Shown here: in pieces, positions 1 through 5,646 of the stretch | Position numbering within the stretch: position 1 is the stretch's first letter | Layout of the letters: each line of letters starts with the position of its first letter | NCBI GenBank assembly: GCA_023381535.1 | Contig: JAMCSN010000182.1 | Span: 1-6,027 of the forward strand | Direction: 5' to 3' | Source of the DNA: Bacteroidota bacterium | Lineage (GTDB): Bacteria > Bacteroidota > Ignavibacteria > Ignavibacteriales > Melioribacteraceae | Length of the DNA stretch: 6,027 nucleotides | Program-made: the position numbers and the translations under genes | The notes under the pieces: model-generated | Seen by the model: the letters and a program-made list of their open reading frames with translations, nothing else | Databases searched by the model: none | Told to the model about the DNA's origin: nothing

Positions 1-174
1 TTTATCATCCGTCTAATCGGAATTCATCTAAGCAAGTTAAGCCAGTTTGCCGAACAGGAAATTTTGTTTGAAGACGAAGAAATCGCAAGAAAGAAAATGC
101 TTAGTGCAGTAACTAAAATCAGAGATAAATATGGTTTCGAATCGATTCACATCGGTAAAACAGAGAATGATTAA
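1..174 (+). CDS. dinB: DNA polymerase IV (Y-family), C-terminal fragment
   Basis: Frame 1 is open from the window edge to TAA at 172-174 and gives the last 57 residues of a longer protein. It begins FIIRLIGIHLSKLSQ, which matches the end of the little-finger domain of Y-family polymerases (the pattern is usually IRLLGVxLSNL). It ends with a charged tail carrying LFEDEE and IRDKYGFESIHIG, typical of the DinB C-terminus where a KIRDKYGF-like stretch precedes a short tail. DinB performs error-prone translesion synthesis in the cytoplasm; the little finger contacts DNA. The palm and catalytic carboxylates lie outside the window, so activity cannot be judged. No clear beta-clamp-binding motif is visible in the last residues. 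The next gene starts 61 bp downstream on the same strand but has its own promoter candidate, so co-transcription is not needed. The family call is confident; DinB rather than another Y-family member is inferred from the tail. Confidence 0.85.
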   Translation, partial: FIIRLIGIHLSKLSQFAEQEILFEDEEIARKKMLSAVTKIRDKYGFESIHIGKTEND

Positions 175-190
175 CAGCCATGTTGAGGCG

Positions 191-218
191 ATGACATAAA
201 AAAAATAATTTTTATAAC
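191..218 (+). promoter_or_regulatory. sigma70-like promoter candidate for the glycosidase gene
   Basis: ATGACA (191-196, 5 of 6 match to TTGACA) and TATAAC (213-218, 5 of 6 match to TATAAT) are separated by 16 bp of almost pure A/T. The expected transcription start is near 225, only about 10 nt before the ATG at 236. The message would thus have a very short leader. This agrees with the absence of any purine-rich ribosome binding site before that ATG. The match is by eye; the Bacteroidota-type TAnnTTTG element is not present here. Confidence 0.5.
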
Positions 219-235
219 AATAAGACTATCAAACC

Positions 236-2845
236 ATGAAACAATTAAAATCATCTTTAACGCTTCTACTCATTTTGACGCTGACAATTTCTGCACAAAC
301 CGGCTTAATAAACAAGTTTGAGATTAAACCAAACGATTTAGCCTTAACGCGTCCAGCTCAGCCGAATCAATACATGGATAAAATTGGCCGCAAAGCTGCA
401 TTGATGGGATTTGAAAACGGCTCGTTTGAAATGTGGATTTGGCCTTGGAAAGTGCTGCGCAATTTTGACATACAATTTTTTGTCGGCACAACAACGCAGC
501 CGATTATGTCGAAAGATATTTTGCGCGATATTACGGTAACACCCGAAGCAACGACTATTACTTTTGTTTATGAATCGTTCACGGTTAAAGAAATAATTTT
601 TGTTCCGCATGATAAACCCGCCGCAATAATTTTGCTCGATGTTAACACAACTAACCCGCTCACAATTGTTCCGGGATTTATGCCGGTAATGCAGCCGCAA
701 TGGCCCGCTGGAATCGGCGGACAATACAGCTACTGGGACGACGATATGAAAGCTTACATCATTTCGGAATCTCAGCAGCGCGGATTGTTTTTGTGCGGAT
801 CGCCTGTTGCCGAACAAATGGCGGCACCGCCGGCGCACATGTTTGCCGATAATCCGATTCAATTCAAAATGGAAATTAAACCGGGCGACGCAAAAGATAA
901 ATTCATTCCGATTGTAATTACCGGAAGTCCGGTGAAGGCGCGATACGATTCTGTGAAAGTTCTTTACAAGAATATTCTATCGAACATAGAAAAACTTTAC
1001 GACGAAAATTATCAGTTCTACAAAAATTTAAAAAACTCAACCGTGGAAGTAATTACGCCGGATGATAAACTGAATCTTGCATTTGAATACGGGAAAGTTG
1101 CGCTGAATAATTTAATGGTGGAGAATCCGAATCTTGGAAAAGGTTTGGTTGCCGGATACGGAATGAGCGGCGGTGGAGGTCGCCCCGGATTTGCGTGGTT
1201 CTTCGGCGGCGATGCATCTATCAATTCGCTTGCGATGAACAGTTACGGTGATTACCAAACCGTTAAGGACGCATTAGAGTTTACTCAAAAATGGCAGCGG
1301 CAAGATAATTTTCCGATTCGTAAAAAAAATCCGTCCGACAAAAACATTGATATCGGGAAAATGGCGCATGAACTTTCTCAAAGTGACGGACTAATTGATT
1401 GGTGGAACGATTATCATTTCGGATATAATCATGCGGACACTTCGCCATGGTATTTGGTCGCCATCGGTGATTACTTCAAAAAAACCGGCGACTTAGAGTT
1501 CGTAAGAAAAAGTTGGAAGTCGATTGTTCAAGCGTATGAATGGTGCAAAAGCAAAGACAGTAACGGCGACGGGCTGATGGATTTGAAAGGAGCCGGACTT
1601 GGCGTGCTGGAGTTCGGTTCGCTTGTGAAAATTTTCAATGACAATTATACTCAAAGTTTGTGGACACAAGGCATCAAAGAAGTAAATCTGATGGCAAAGT
1701 ATGTTGGCGATAAAGAAATAGAAAATGAATCTGCGAAACTTTTCCGGCAAGCGCAGCAAGCTTTGGAAAAAATTTATTGGATTGATGATCTAGGCTTTTA
1801 CAGCTTCGGCGCAGCGGAAAACGGCACACAAGTACGCGACAAAAATATTTACTCGTCGGCATCAATCATGTTTGGGCTAATGGATAAAGGGCGGAGCGAG
1901 GGTACCATTGAAAAATTTAACGAAAGCGATATGGTAACAGATTGGGGTGTTCGCAACCTTTCAAACAAGTCTTCGCTATACGAACCGACAAATTACAATT
2001 ACGGAACCGTCTGGCCGTTCACTTCATATTTTATCGGTGCGGCACAATTTAAGACTCACTTTGATTTGCAAGGATATGAAACCGTATCCCAAACGGCGCA
2101 GCATGTTTTCGATTATGGTCTGGGAATTGTGCCGGAAGTATTTTCCGGCGATATCAATACAAAACTTGGCGAAGCATATCACGATCAAGGGTTCAGCGTC
2201 AGCGGTTATATTTTCCCGATGATGAATGGATTGATCGGACTTAACGTTAATGCGCTTGAAAACAAAATAACTTTTGCGCCGAAACTGCCGGCTGATTGGA
2301 AATTCTTGAAAGTGAACAATATCAAAATTGGCGAAGCAATTGCGAATTGCGAATTGAGAATTGAGAAAGACAAAATGAACATGACTTGTAATATGAACGG
2401 CGGCAAAGAAATTGATTTTGAATTCGAGCCGGATTTTGCACTTGGGACAGAAATATCATCTGCAACACTAAATGGTTATCCGGTTCAATTTGAATTGCTC
2501 AAACATAAACAAGCGTATCAACTGCAAACACATTTCAAAATGAAAAATAAAAGTGAGTTAGTTGTTTTATACAAACCGGCAGTTGCAATTTATCCGCTTG
2601 CAAAAAAATCTCCGATCGGTGCTGTGAGCGAAGGACTGAAGATAGTTTCTCAAGAACTGAAAGGAAAGCAGCTTACAATCGAGTGTGAAGGCAAACCGAA
2701 TAAAAATTATGAACTTGGAATAATGAATTCCGACTTAGCTATCAAAATCACCGGTGCAGAATTGAAGGATGGAAAACTTGTCGTGAATCTTCCAGGAACC
2801 GGGAATGAATTTATCAAACATAAAATTGTAATCTCTGTAGAATGA
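236..2845 (+). CDS. exported glycogen-debranching-type (six-hairpin) glycoside hydrolase
   Basis: The 869-residue protein starts with a classic signal peptide: K2/K5, a hydrophobic core at 8-18 and a likely signal peptidase I cut after A20 (TISA|QTG). It should therefore act in the periplasm or outside the cell. Residues about 40-260 form a beta-rich N-terminal domain. Residues about 275-670 look like an (alpha/alpha)6 barrel of the amylo-alpha-1,6-glucosidase / GH63-like kind. Landmarks are WFFGGDA (321-327), GKMAHEL (374-380), YNHADTSPWYL (397-407), DSNGDGLMD (441-449), YGTVWPF (589-595, like the NGSVWP motif of debranching enzymes) and PEVFSGD (633-639). D401 and E634 are my candidates for acid and base; their roughly 230-residue spacing resembles GH63 enzymes, but this is inference. 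Residues about 670-869 are a beta-sandwich-like tail. The substrate is probably an alpha-glucan or other alpha-linked oligosaccharide; the exact CAZy family is uncertain. The start is fixed by the signal peptide. There is no Shine-Dalgarno site. A heptamer repeat lies in codons 701-710. Confidence 0.8.
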   Translation: MKQLKSSLTLLLILTLTISAQTGLINKFEIKPNDLALTRPAQPNQYMDKIGRKAALMGFENGSFEMWIWPWKVLRNFDIQFFVGTTTQPIMSKDILRDITVTPEATTITFVYESFTVKEIIFVPHDKPAAIILLDVNTTNPLTIVPGFMPVMQPQWPAGIGGQYSYWDDDMKAYIISESQQRGLFLCGSPVAEQMAAPPAHMFADNPIQFKMEIKPGDAKDKFIPIVITGSPVKARYDSVKVLYKNILSNIEKLYDENYQFYKNLKNSTVEVITPDDKLNLAFEYGKVALNNLMVENPNLGKGLVAGYGMSGGGGRPGFAWFFGGDASINSLAMNSYGDYQTVKDALEFTQKWQRQDNFPIRKKNPSDKNIDIGKMAHELSQSDGLIDWWNDYHFGYNHADTSPWYLVAIGDYFKKTGDLEFVRKSWKSIVQAYEWCKSKDSNGDGLMDLKGAGLGVLEFGSLVKIFNDNYTQSLWTQGIKEVNLMAKYVGDKEIENESAKLFRQAQQALEKIYWIDDLGFYSFGAAENGTQVRDKNIYSSASIMFGLMDKGRSEGTIEKFNESDMVTDWGVRNLSNKSSLYEPTNYNYGTVWPFTSYFIGAAQFKTHFDLQGYETVSQTAQHVFDYGLGIVPEVFSGDINTKLGEAYHDQGFSVSGYIFPMMNGLIGLNVNALENKITFAPKLPADWKFLKVNNIKIGEAIANCELRIEKDKMNMTCNMNGGKEIDFEFEPDFALGTEISSATLNGYPVQFELLKHKQAYQLQTHFKMKNKSELVVLYKPAVAIYPLAKKSPIGAVSEGLKIVSQELKGKQLTIECEGKPNKNYELGIMNSDLAIKITGAELKDGKLVVNLPGTGNEFIKHKIVISVE
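2338..2365 (+). repeat. tandem heptanucleotide repeat inside the glycosidase gene
   Basis: Four head-to-tail 7-bp units: AATTGCG at 2338 and 2345, then AATTGAG at 2352 and 2359. They encode residues about 701-710 (AIANCELRIE) in the C-terminal beta-rich tail, beyond the catalytic barrel. Because the unit is not a multiple of three, gain or loss of one copy would shift the reading frame and truncate the last 160 or so residues. Confidence 0.85.
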
Positions 2846-2912
2846 CGACAAGTCATAAATTTAAATAGCAAGTGAAGTCAAGAAAAAAATTTTTTTGATT
2901 TGAAAAAATAAT

Positions 2913-2942
2913 TTGACCGTTTAAAAAGAATTTTTTTACATT
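2913..2942 (+). promoter_or_regulatory. sigma70-like promoter candidate upstream of the small ORF
   Basis: TTGACC (2913-2918, 5 of 6 to consensus) is followed after 18 bp by TACATT (2937-2942, 4 of 6). The spacer is rich in A and T runs. The predicted start is near 2949, right at the foot of the hairpin at 2953-2979 and about 80 nt before the small ORF at 3030. In such AT-rich DNA chance matches are common, so confidence is low. Confidence 0.3.
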
Positions 2943-2952
2943 GAAATCGGAA

Positions 2953-2979
2953 TTAGGAACAATGCCCCGTTATTCCTAA
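2953..2979 (+). other. hairpin-forming inverted repeat (possible 5' UTR structure)
   Basis: The arms TTAGGAA (2953-2959) and TTCCTAA (2973-2979) are perfectly complementary. Inside them, past one C.A mismatch, AATG (2961-2964) pairs with CGTT (2968-2971, one G.U pair), leaving a CCC loop. No T-run follows, and it lies 107 bp beyond the glycosidase stop, so it is a poor intrinsic terminator. It sits just after the expected start point of the promoter candidate at 2913-2942 and could be a 5' end structure, or an operator-like palindrome in DNA. Confidence 0.4.
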
Positions 2980-3029
2980 ATTGAAATTACGTTAAACAAA
3001 ATTATTAACTTAAATTTATCTCGGAATTC

Positions 3030-3206
3030 ATGTTAGCAATTACACTCGCACGAGAAAATCAGACCAGCAATTATCAGCCACGACAAAACGAGGATTCCCA
3101 TTTTGAAATAAAAGTAGTTAACGAAGGACTCTTTCCGGAAATCCGCATTAGTCTCGTTTCCAGGTCGAAAGAGAAAAACAAATCAAAAGTCGAATCGGAA
3201 AAATAA
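3030..3206 (+). CDS. possible small hypothetical protein (58 aa)
   Basis: ATG at 3030 opens a 58-codon frame ending in TAA at 3204-3206. The product starts MLAITLARENQTSNYQPRQN, has a middle part resembling a short beta-strand pair (HFEIKVVNEGLFPEIRISLV, about 24-43) and ends in a lysine/glutamate-rich tail. No signal peptide, membrane segment or recognised domain is visible. The only ribosome-binding hint is GGA at 3023-3025, four bases before the ATG. The codons resemble those of the neighbouring genes. It lies alone between the glycosidase and the permease, with a promoter candidate and hairpin upstream. It could equally be a chance frame in a 499-bp spacer; only conservation would decide. 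Confidence 0.35.
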   Translation: MLAITLARENQTSNYQPRQNEDSHFEIKVVNEGLFPEIRISLVSRSKEKNKSKVESEK

Positions 3207-3344
3207 ACTTCCGATTATTTAACCCCCGCACAAAAAATCAAATCAGAAAACAAAAGCAACTCACTAAATTTTTTTCTTATCTTAAATCAAGGATTATTCT
3301 TTGTTGAATAACTAAGTATAGAACCAGACAGAAGTTCGTTCATT

Positions 3345-4646
3345 ATGTCGTTAAAACGAAAACTTACCGCATTCGATTTAACAATGATTGCCATCGGCTC
3401 AACGATCGGGTCTGGAATTTTTTTCACGCCCTCGTTAATTGCTAAATCATTAAACGATCCGCTGCTAATATTATTTGCATGGCTTGTTGGCGGATTAATG
3501 GCTCTTTCTGGGGCGTTAACTTTTTCCGAATTGGGTTCAATGTTTCCTGAAGCGGGCGGCGTTTACGTCTATCTTAACAAAGCCTACGGCGAGCTTGCCG
3601 GATTTTTGTACGGCTGGGCATATTTTCTTGTAGTTAACACCGGAGGAATTGCGGCGCTTGCAATTGCATTCTCAACATATTTTGGTTACTTCATATATCT
3701 TACGCTGTGGGAAATAAAATTAGTCGGCGTTGCCGGAATAGTTTTTGTAACGATCATAAATATCGTCGGCGTAAAAGCTGCCGGAATTTTCTCCGACATT
3801 TTTACAGTTCTAAAACTAATCGGAATTATTGGGCTGATACTTGTGGGATTTATTTTCGGAAGCGGCGCCACAACAAATTTTTTTGAATCAATTCATCTAT
3901 CTCAAAATGCCGGAAGTGCTTTTGCCGTTGCCATGGTTGGCGTTTTGTGGTCTTACGGCGGCTGGCAGCATGCAACTTTTACCGCCGGGGAAGCGATAAA
4001 TCCTAAAAAAGATTTGCCGCGGGCAATGATCACCGCAGCAGTTGCCGTAACTTTAATTTATATACTCACAAATATTGCTTACATGTTTTTGATGACGCCG
4101 GGTGAAATCGGTTCGACACCAACTCTTGCCGCAGATGCAGTTCAAAAAGTTTTAGGTGCAATCGGCGGCAGTTTGATTGCGATCGCAATTTTCATTTCAA
4201 CTTTTGGAACAACCGGAATTTACACTTTAACGGCGCCGCGCATTTATTATGCAATGGCAACAGATAAAATATTTTTTCCGAAGATTGCGGAATTACATCC
4301 CAAATACCGCACGCCGGTTTATGCGATAGTCGTTCAATCAATATGGGCAATTACACTCATCATGTTTTGGGGCACGTTCGAAAACTTAATTGCCTATGTT
4401 GTATTCACCGATTGGATTTTTTTCGGTATGACCGCGGCAAGCATTTTTATCTTCCGCAGAAAGTTGCCGCAGATAGAACGACCGTATTCAACTTTCGGTT
4501 ATCCTGTTACGCCGTTATTTTTTACCGCGATGGCAGTCTGGTTTGTAGTAAATACGCTCATTGAAAAACCGCAGCAAGCATGGGCGGGATTATTGTTCCT
4601 CGGCATCGGAATTCCAGTCTATTATTTTTGGAAACGAAAGAGATAA
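3345..4646 (+). CDS. APC-superfamily amino acid permease (LAT-like)
   Basis: The 433-residue product is almost wholly hydrophobic with about 12 membrane helices, the usual size for the amino acid-polyamine-organocation superfamily. The broken first helix carries GSTIGSGIF (18-26), the signature loop that binds the substrate's carboxylate and amino groups. The sixth helix carries LWSYGGW (201-207), the form seen in LAT/SLC7-like and SteT-like transporters rather than the FxxxGFD form of cationic amino acid permeases. It is followed by the conserved loop EAINPKKDLPRA (216-227), and later by APRIYYAMATDKIFFPKI (297-314) before helix 9. This points to exchange or uptake of neutral amino acids across the inner membrane; the substrate is not fixed by sequence. 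The start is the only sensible ATG: helix 1 begins at about residue 12. Its ribosome site is weak (GAAG about 10 nt upstream). The next gene begins 98 bp downstream; I see no clear terminator in that gap. Confidence 0.9.
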   Translation: MSLKRKLTAFDLTMIAIGSTIGSGIFFTPSLIAKSLNDPLLILFAWLVGGLMALSGALTFSELGSMFPEAGGVYVYLNKAYGELAGFLYGWAYFLVVNTGGIAALAIAFSTYFGYFIYLTLWEIKLVGVAGIVFVTIINIVGVKAAGIFSDIFTVLKLIGIIGLILVGFIFGSGATTNFFESIHLSQNAGSAFAVAMVGVLWSYGGWQHATFTAGEAINPKKDLPRAMITAAVAVTLIYILTNIAYMFLMTPGEIGSTPTLAADAVQKVLGAIGGSLIAIAIFISTFGTTGIYTLTAPRIYYAMATDKIFFPKIAELHPKYRTPVYAIVVQSIWAITLIMFWGTFENLIAYVVFTDWIFFGMTAASIFIFRRKLPQIERPYSTFGYPVTPLFFTAMAVWFVVNTLIEKPQQAWAGLLFLGIGIPVYYFWKRKR

Positions 4647-4744
4647 ATTCATCTCAAAACAGATTGTCACCAAATTTTAACCCTCTTGAAGGCGGAACCT
4701 ATTAAACTTTTCGTTCATCTAATATGTTATAAGAAATAAAGGAT

Positions 4745-4981
4745 ATGAACCGAGAAGTTGGTATGAACGAATTCAATCTACACATAGAAAAATATGTTTC
4801 GAGCGGAAAGGTGAAACGCATCGTAATTAAAACCGACGAGGAAAATTATCTTCTCGACTTTTCTATCGATTCATTTGCCGCACGGTCGTTTCTTACCGCC
4901 GTGATTGAATTTTTCAAAGCCGCCGCACATGTTTTTCCCCGTTTCCACGTTAGTGTGATTCGATTGAGCGAACAAATTTAA
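4745..4981 (+). CDS. small hypothetical protein, diverged DUF4342-like paralogue
   Basis: A 78-residue protein with no family I would recognise on its own. Residues 14-74 align without gaps to residues 16-76 of the next gene, with about 15 identities in 61 columns counted by eye. Shared marks are the IE...G...RIxIK core (14-29) and the closing FxVxVI strand (67-72). The glycine- and alanine-rich hydrophobic stretch of the neighbour is replaced here by a less hydrophobic helix with charged residues (FAARSFLTAVIEFFKAAAHVF, starting at 44), so it is unlikely to span a membrane. Two starts are possible. ATG 4745 has AAAGGA immediately upstream, with only 1 nt between. ATG 4763 (Met7) has GAGAAG five bases upstream. 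The longer form gives the N-terminal length closest to the paralogue. The spacer to the next gene is 42 bp, so the two are probably one transcript. Function is unknown. Confidence 0.7.
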   Translation: MNREVGMNEFNLHIEKYVSSGKVKRIVIKTDEENYLLDFSIDSFAARSFLTAVIEFFKAAAHVFPRFHVSVIRLSEQI

Positions 4982-5012
4982 ATTCAGCGCTGCCGATTCG
5001 TTTCAAAAAATA

Positions 5013-5018
5013 GAGAGG
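5013..5018 (+). promoter_or_regulatory. strong Shine-Dalgarno site
   Basis: GAGAGG lies five bases before the ATG at 5024 and fixes that start. It is the best ribosome binding site on the + strand of this window; most neighbours have weak or badly spaced ones. Confidence 0.75.
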
Positions 5019-5023
5019 TTGAA

Positions 5024-5275
5024 ATGTCCATCAAGTTTACCATCAACGGAAAAGAATTACTTGCCAAGATCGAAGAGTTGATTAAAGAAGGCAACGCGCG
5101 TAGAATTATTATTAAAGATGTTAACGGGCGGACTTACATTGAAATACCGGTAACAGTTGGCGTGATAGGCGCTTTCTTTGCGCCGGTGCTGGCTGCTGTT
5201 GGCGCGCTTGCTGCTCTGGCTGCAAATTTTACTGTTGAAGTGATTAAAAAAGATGAACCGGAAAAACCCTGTTGA
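5024..5275 (+). CDS. DUF4342-like small protein
   Basis: An 83-residue protein matching the pattern I recall for DUF4342: GKELLAKIEELIKEGNARRI (9-28), then IIIK, NGRTYIEIPVTVGVIGAF (34-51) and a glycine/alanine-rich hydrophobic stretch with APVLAAVGALAALAA (53-67), closing with the strand FTVEVIKK (69-76). Many DUF4342 proteins also carry an N-terminal UBA-like helical domain; here there is no room for it, so this is the bare C-terminal domain. Residues about 45-67 are hydrophobic enough to insert in or lie on a membrane. The tail EPEKPC ends in a single cysteine. No biochemical function is known to me for this domain. The upstream neighbour is a diverged copy, 42 bp away on the same strand, which suggests a two-gene unit whose products may pair. 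The convergent PAS gene ends 27 bp downstream. The family call rests on remembered motifs, not a search. Confidence 0.75.
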   Translation: MSIKFTINGKELLAKIEELIKEGNARRIIIKDVNGRTYIEIPVTVGVIGAFFAPVLAAVGALAALAANFTVEVIKKDEPEKPC

Positions 5276-5283
5276 AATGTTTT

Positions 5284-5299
5284 ACGGCATGATTGCCGT
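5284..5299. terminator. hairpin between convergent genes, possible bidirectional terminator
   Basis: ACGGCA (5284-5289) and TGCCGT (5294-5299) form a perfect 6-bp stem with the 4-base loop TGAT. It sits between the stop codons of the DUF4342-like gene (ending 5275) and the PAS gene (ending at 5303 on the other strand), exactly where a shared terminator is expected. Neither side has a proper U-run: the + strand continues TGATTAATC and the - strand continues AAAACATTT. The call is moderate to weak. Confidence 0.45.
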
Positions 5300-5302
5300 T
5301 GA

Positions 5303-5635
5303 TTAATCTCTAATGAAATGCGGCATTTCAAAAGGAATTTCCAAAGACAGTTCAACAAGACCTTTCATTTCACCGTTATCGTACCATGGAGCTTGGTAGA
5401 TTAGTTTCTTAACACCATTCTTTTCGATTGTATATACATTTGTTTTTTGATGATCCAATAAGTCGCGGATTTGAGCCGTGGAATTTTTATTGTGGCACTC
5501 GAACAGACTTTTTCCGATTAAACCGAAACCGCCGTCCTTTTCAAAAGTTGCAGCCGATTTTTCGTTCATCTCCGTTATTATACCATCATTATCGCAAACC
5601 GTTATGGCCGCGCCGAATTCTTTTGTCCAATCCAT
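5303..5635 (-). CDS. stand-alone PAS-domain protein
   Basis: The 110-residue product is a single PAS fold with nothing attached. Its order is AAITVCDNDGIITEMNEKSA (9-28, first strands with the typical x-D-x-x-G-x-I-x-x-x-N pattern), a helix with FEKDGG (31-36), GKSLFECHNKNS (41-52), a helix up to about 63, then the strands VYTIEKNGVKKLIYQAPWY (67-85) and MKGLVELSLEIPFEMPHF (90-107). It resembles small PAS proteins and the PAS module of DUF438-type proteins, where a CH(P/N) segment after the second helix is common. PAS domains sense ligands, redox state or protein partners, but no kinase, cyclase or DNA-binding output is present, so it must act on another protein or serve as a binding module. 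GGAG (- strand, 5641-5644) lies five bases before the ATG and fixes the start. The upstream methyltransferase ends 11 bp away, so the two form an operon. Confidence 0.85.
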   Translation of the reverse strand: MDWTKEFGAAITVCDNDGIITEMNEKSAATFEKDGGFGLIGKSLFECHNKNSTAQIRDLLDHQKTNVYTIEKNGVKKLIYQAPWYDNGEMKGLVELSLEIPFEMPHFIRD

Positions 5636-5640
5636 CAGTT

Positions 5641-5644
5641 CTCC
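5641..5644 (-). promoter_or_regulatory. Shine-Dalgarno site of the PAS gene
   Basis: GGAG on the - strand, five bases before the PAS-gene ATG. It lies within the 11-bp gap after the methyltransferase stop, which supports translation from one polycistronic message. Confidence 0.65.
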
Positions 5645-5646
5645 GA

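Larger units (their letters stand above)
2846..3344. other. 499-bp intergenic region between the glycosidase and the permease
   Basis: The region is strongly AT-rich. In order it holds a weak 5-bp stem overlapping the glycosidase stop (ATGAC/GTCAT, 2842-2856), a perfect A7T7 palindrome (2883-2896), a sigma70-like promoter candidate (2913-2942), a hairpin (2953-2979) and a possible small gene (3030-3206). The last 138 bp before the permease ATG hold A/T runs and a lone TATAGA at 3317-3322 without a fitting -35 box. I see no canonical GC-rich stem followed by a T-run, so termination of the glycosidase transcript is not explained. I see no tRNA or known riboswitch. Confidence 0.6.

Noticed and set aside
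344..862. 172-codon open frame on the - strand within the glycosidase gene
   Set aside because: It is antisense to a well-supported coding frame, and its product is rich in Arg, Asn and Cys with no domain pattern: a shadow frame.
2842..2856. ATGAC/GTCAT stem overlapping the glycosidase stop as a terminator
   Set aside because: It is only 5 bp, with no T-run after it, and overlaps the coding end; too weak to annotate.
3335..4718. TTCGTTCAT occurs just before two gene starts (3335-3343 and 4710-4718), suggesting a shared operator
   Set aside because: The same 9-mer also occurs inside the PAS coding region (5561-5569), where it encodes MNEK, and its distance to the two starts differs. It is probably chance.
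4647..4744. Possible terminator or promoter between the permease and the small genes
   Set aside because: TTGTCA (4664), TTGAAG (4686) and TATAAG (4728) are present, but no pair has 16-18 bp spacing, and CCTCTTGAAGG makes only a 3-bp stem. Nothing here can be called.
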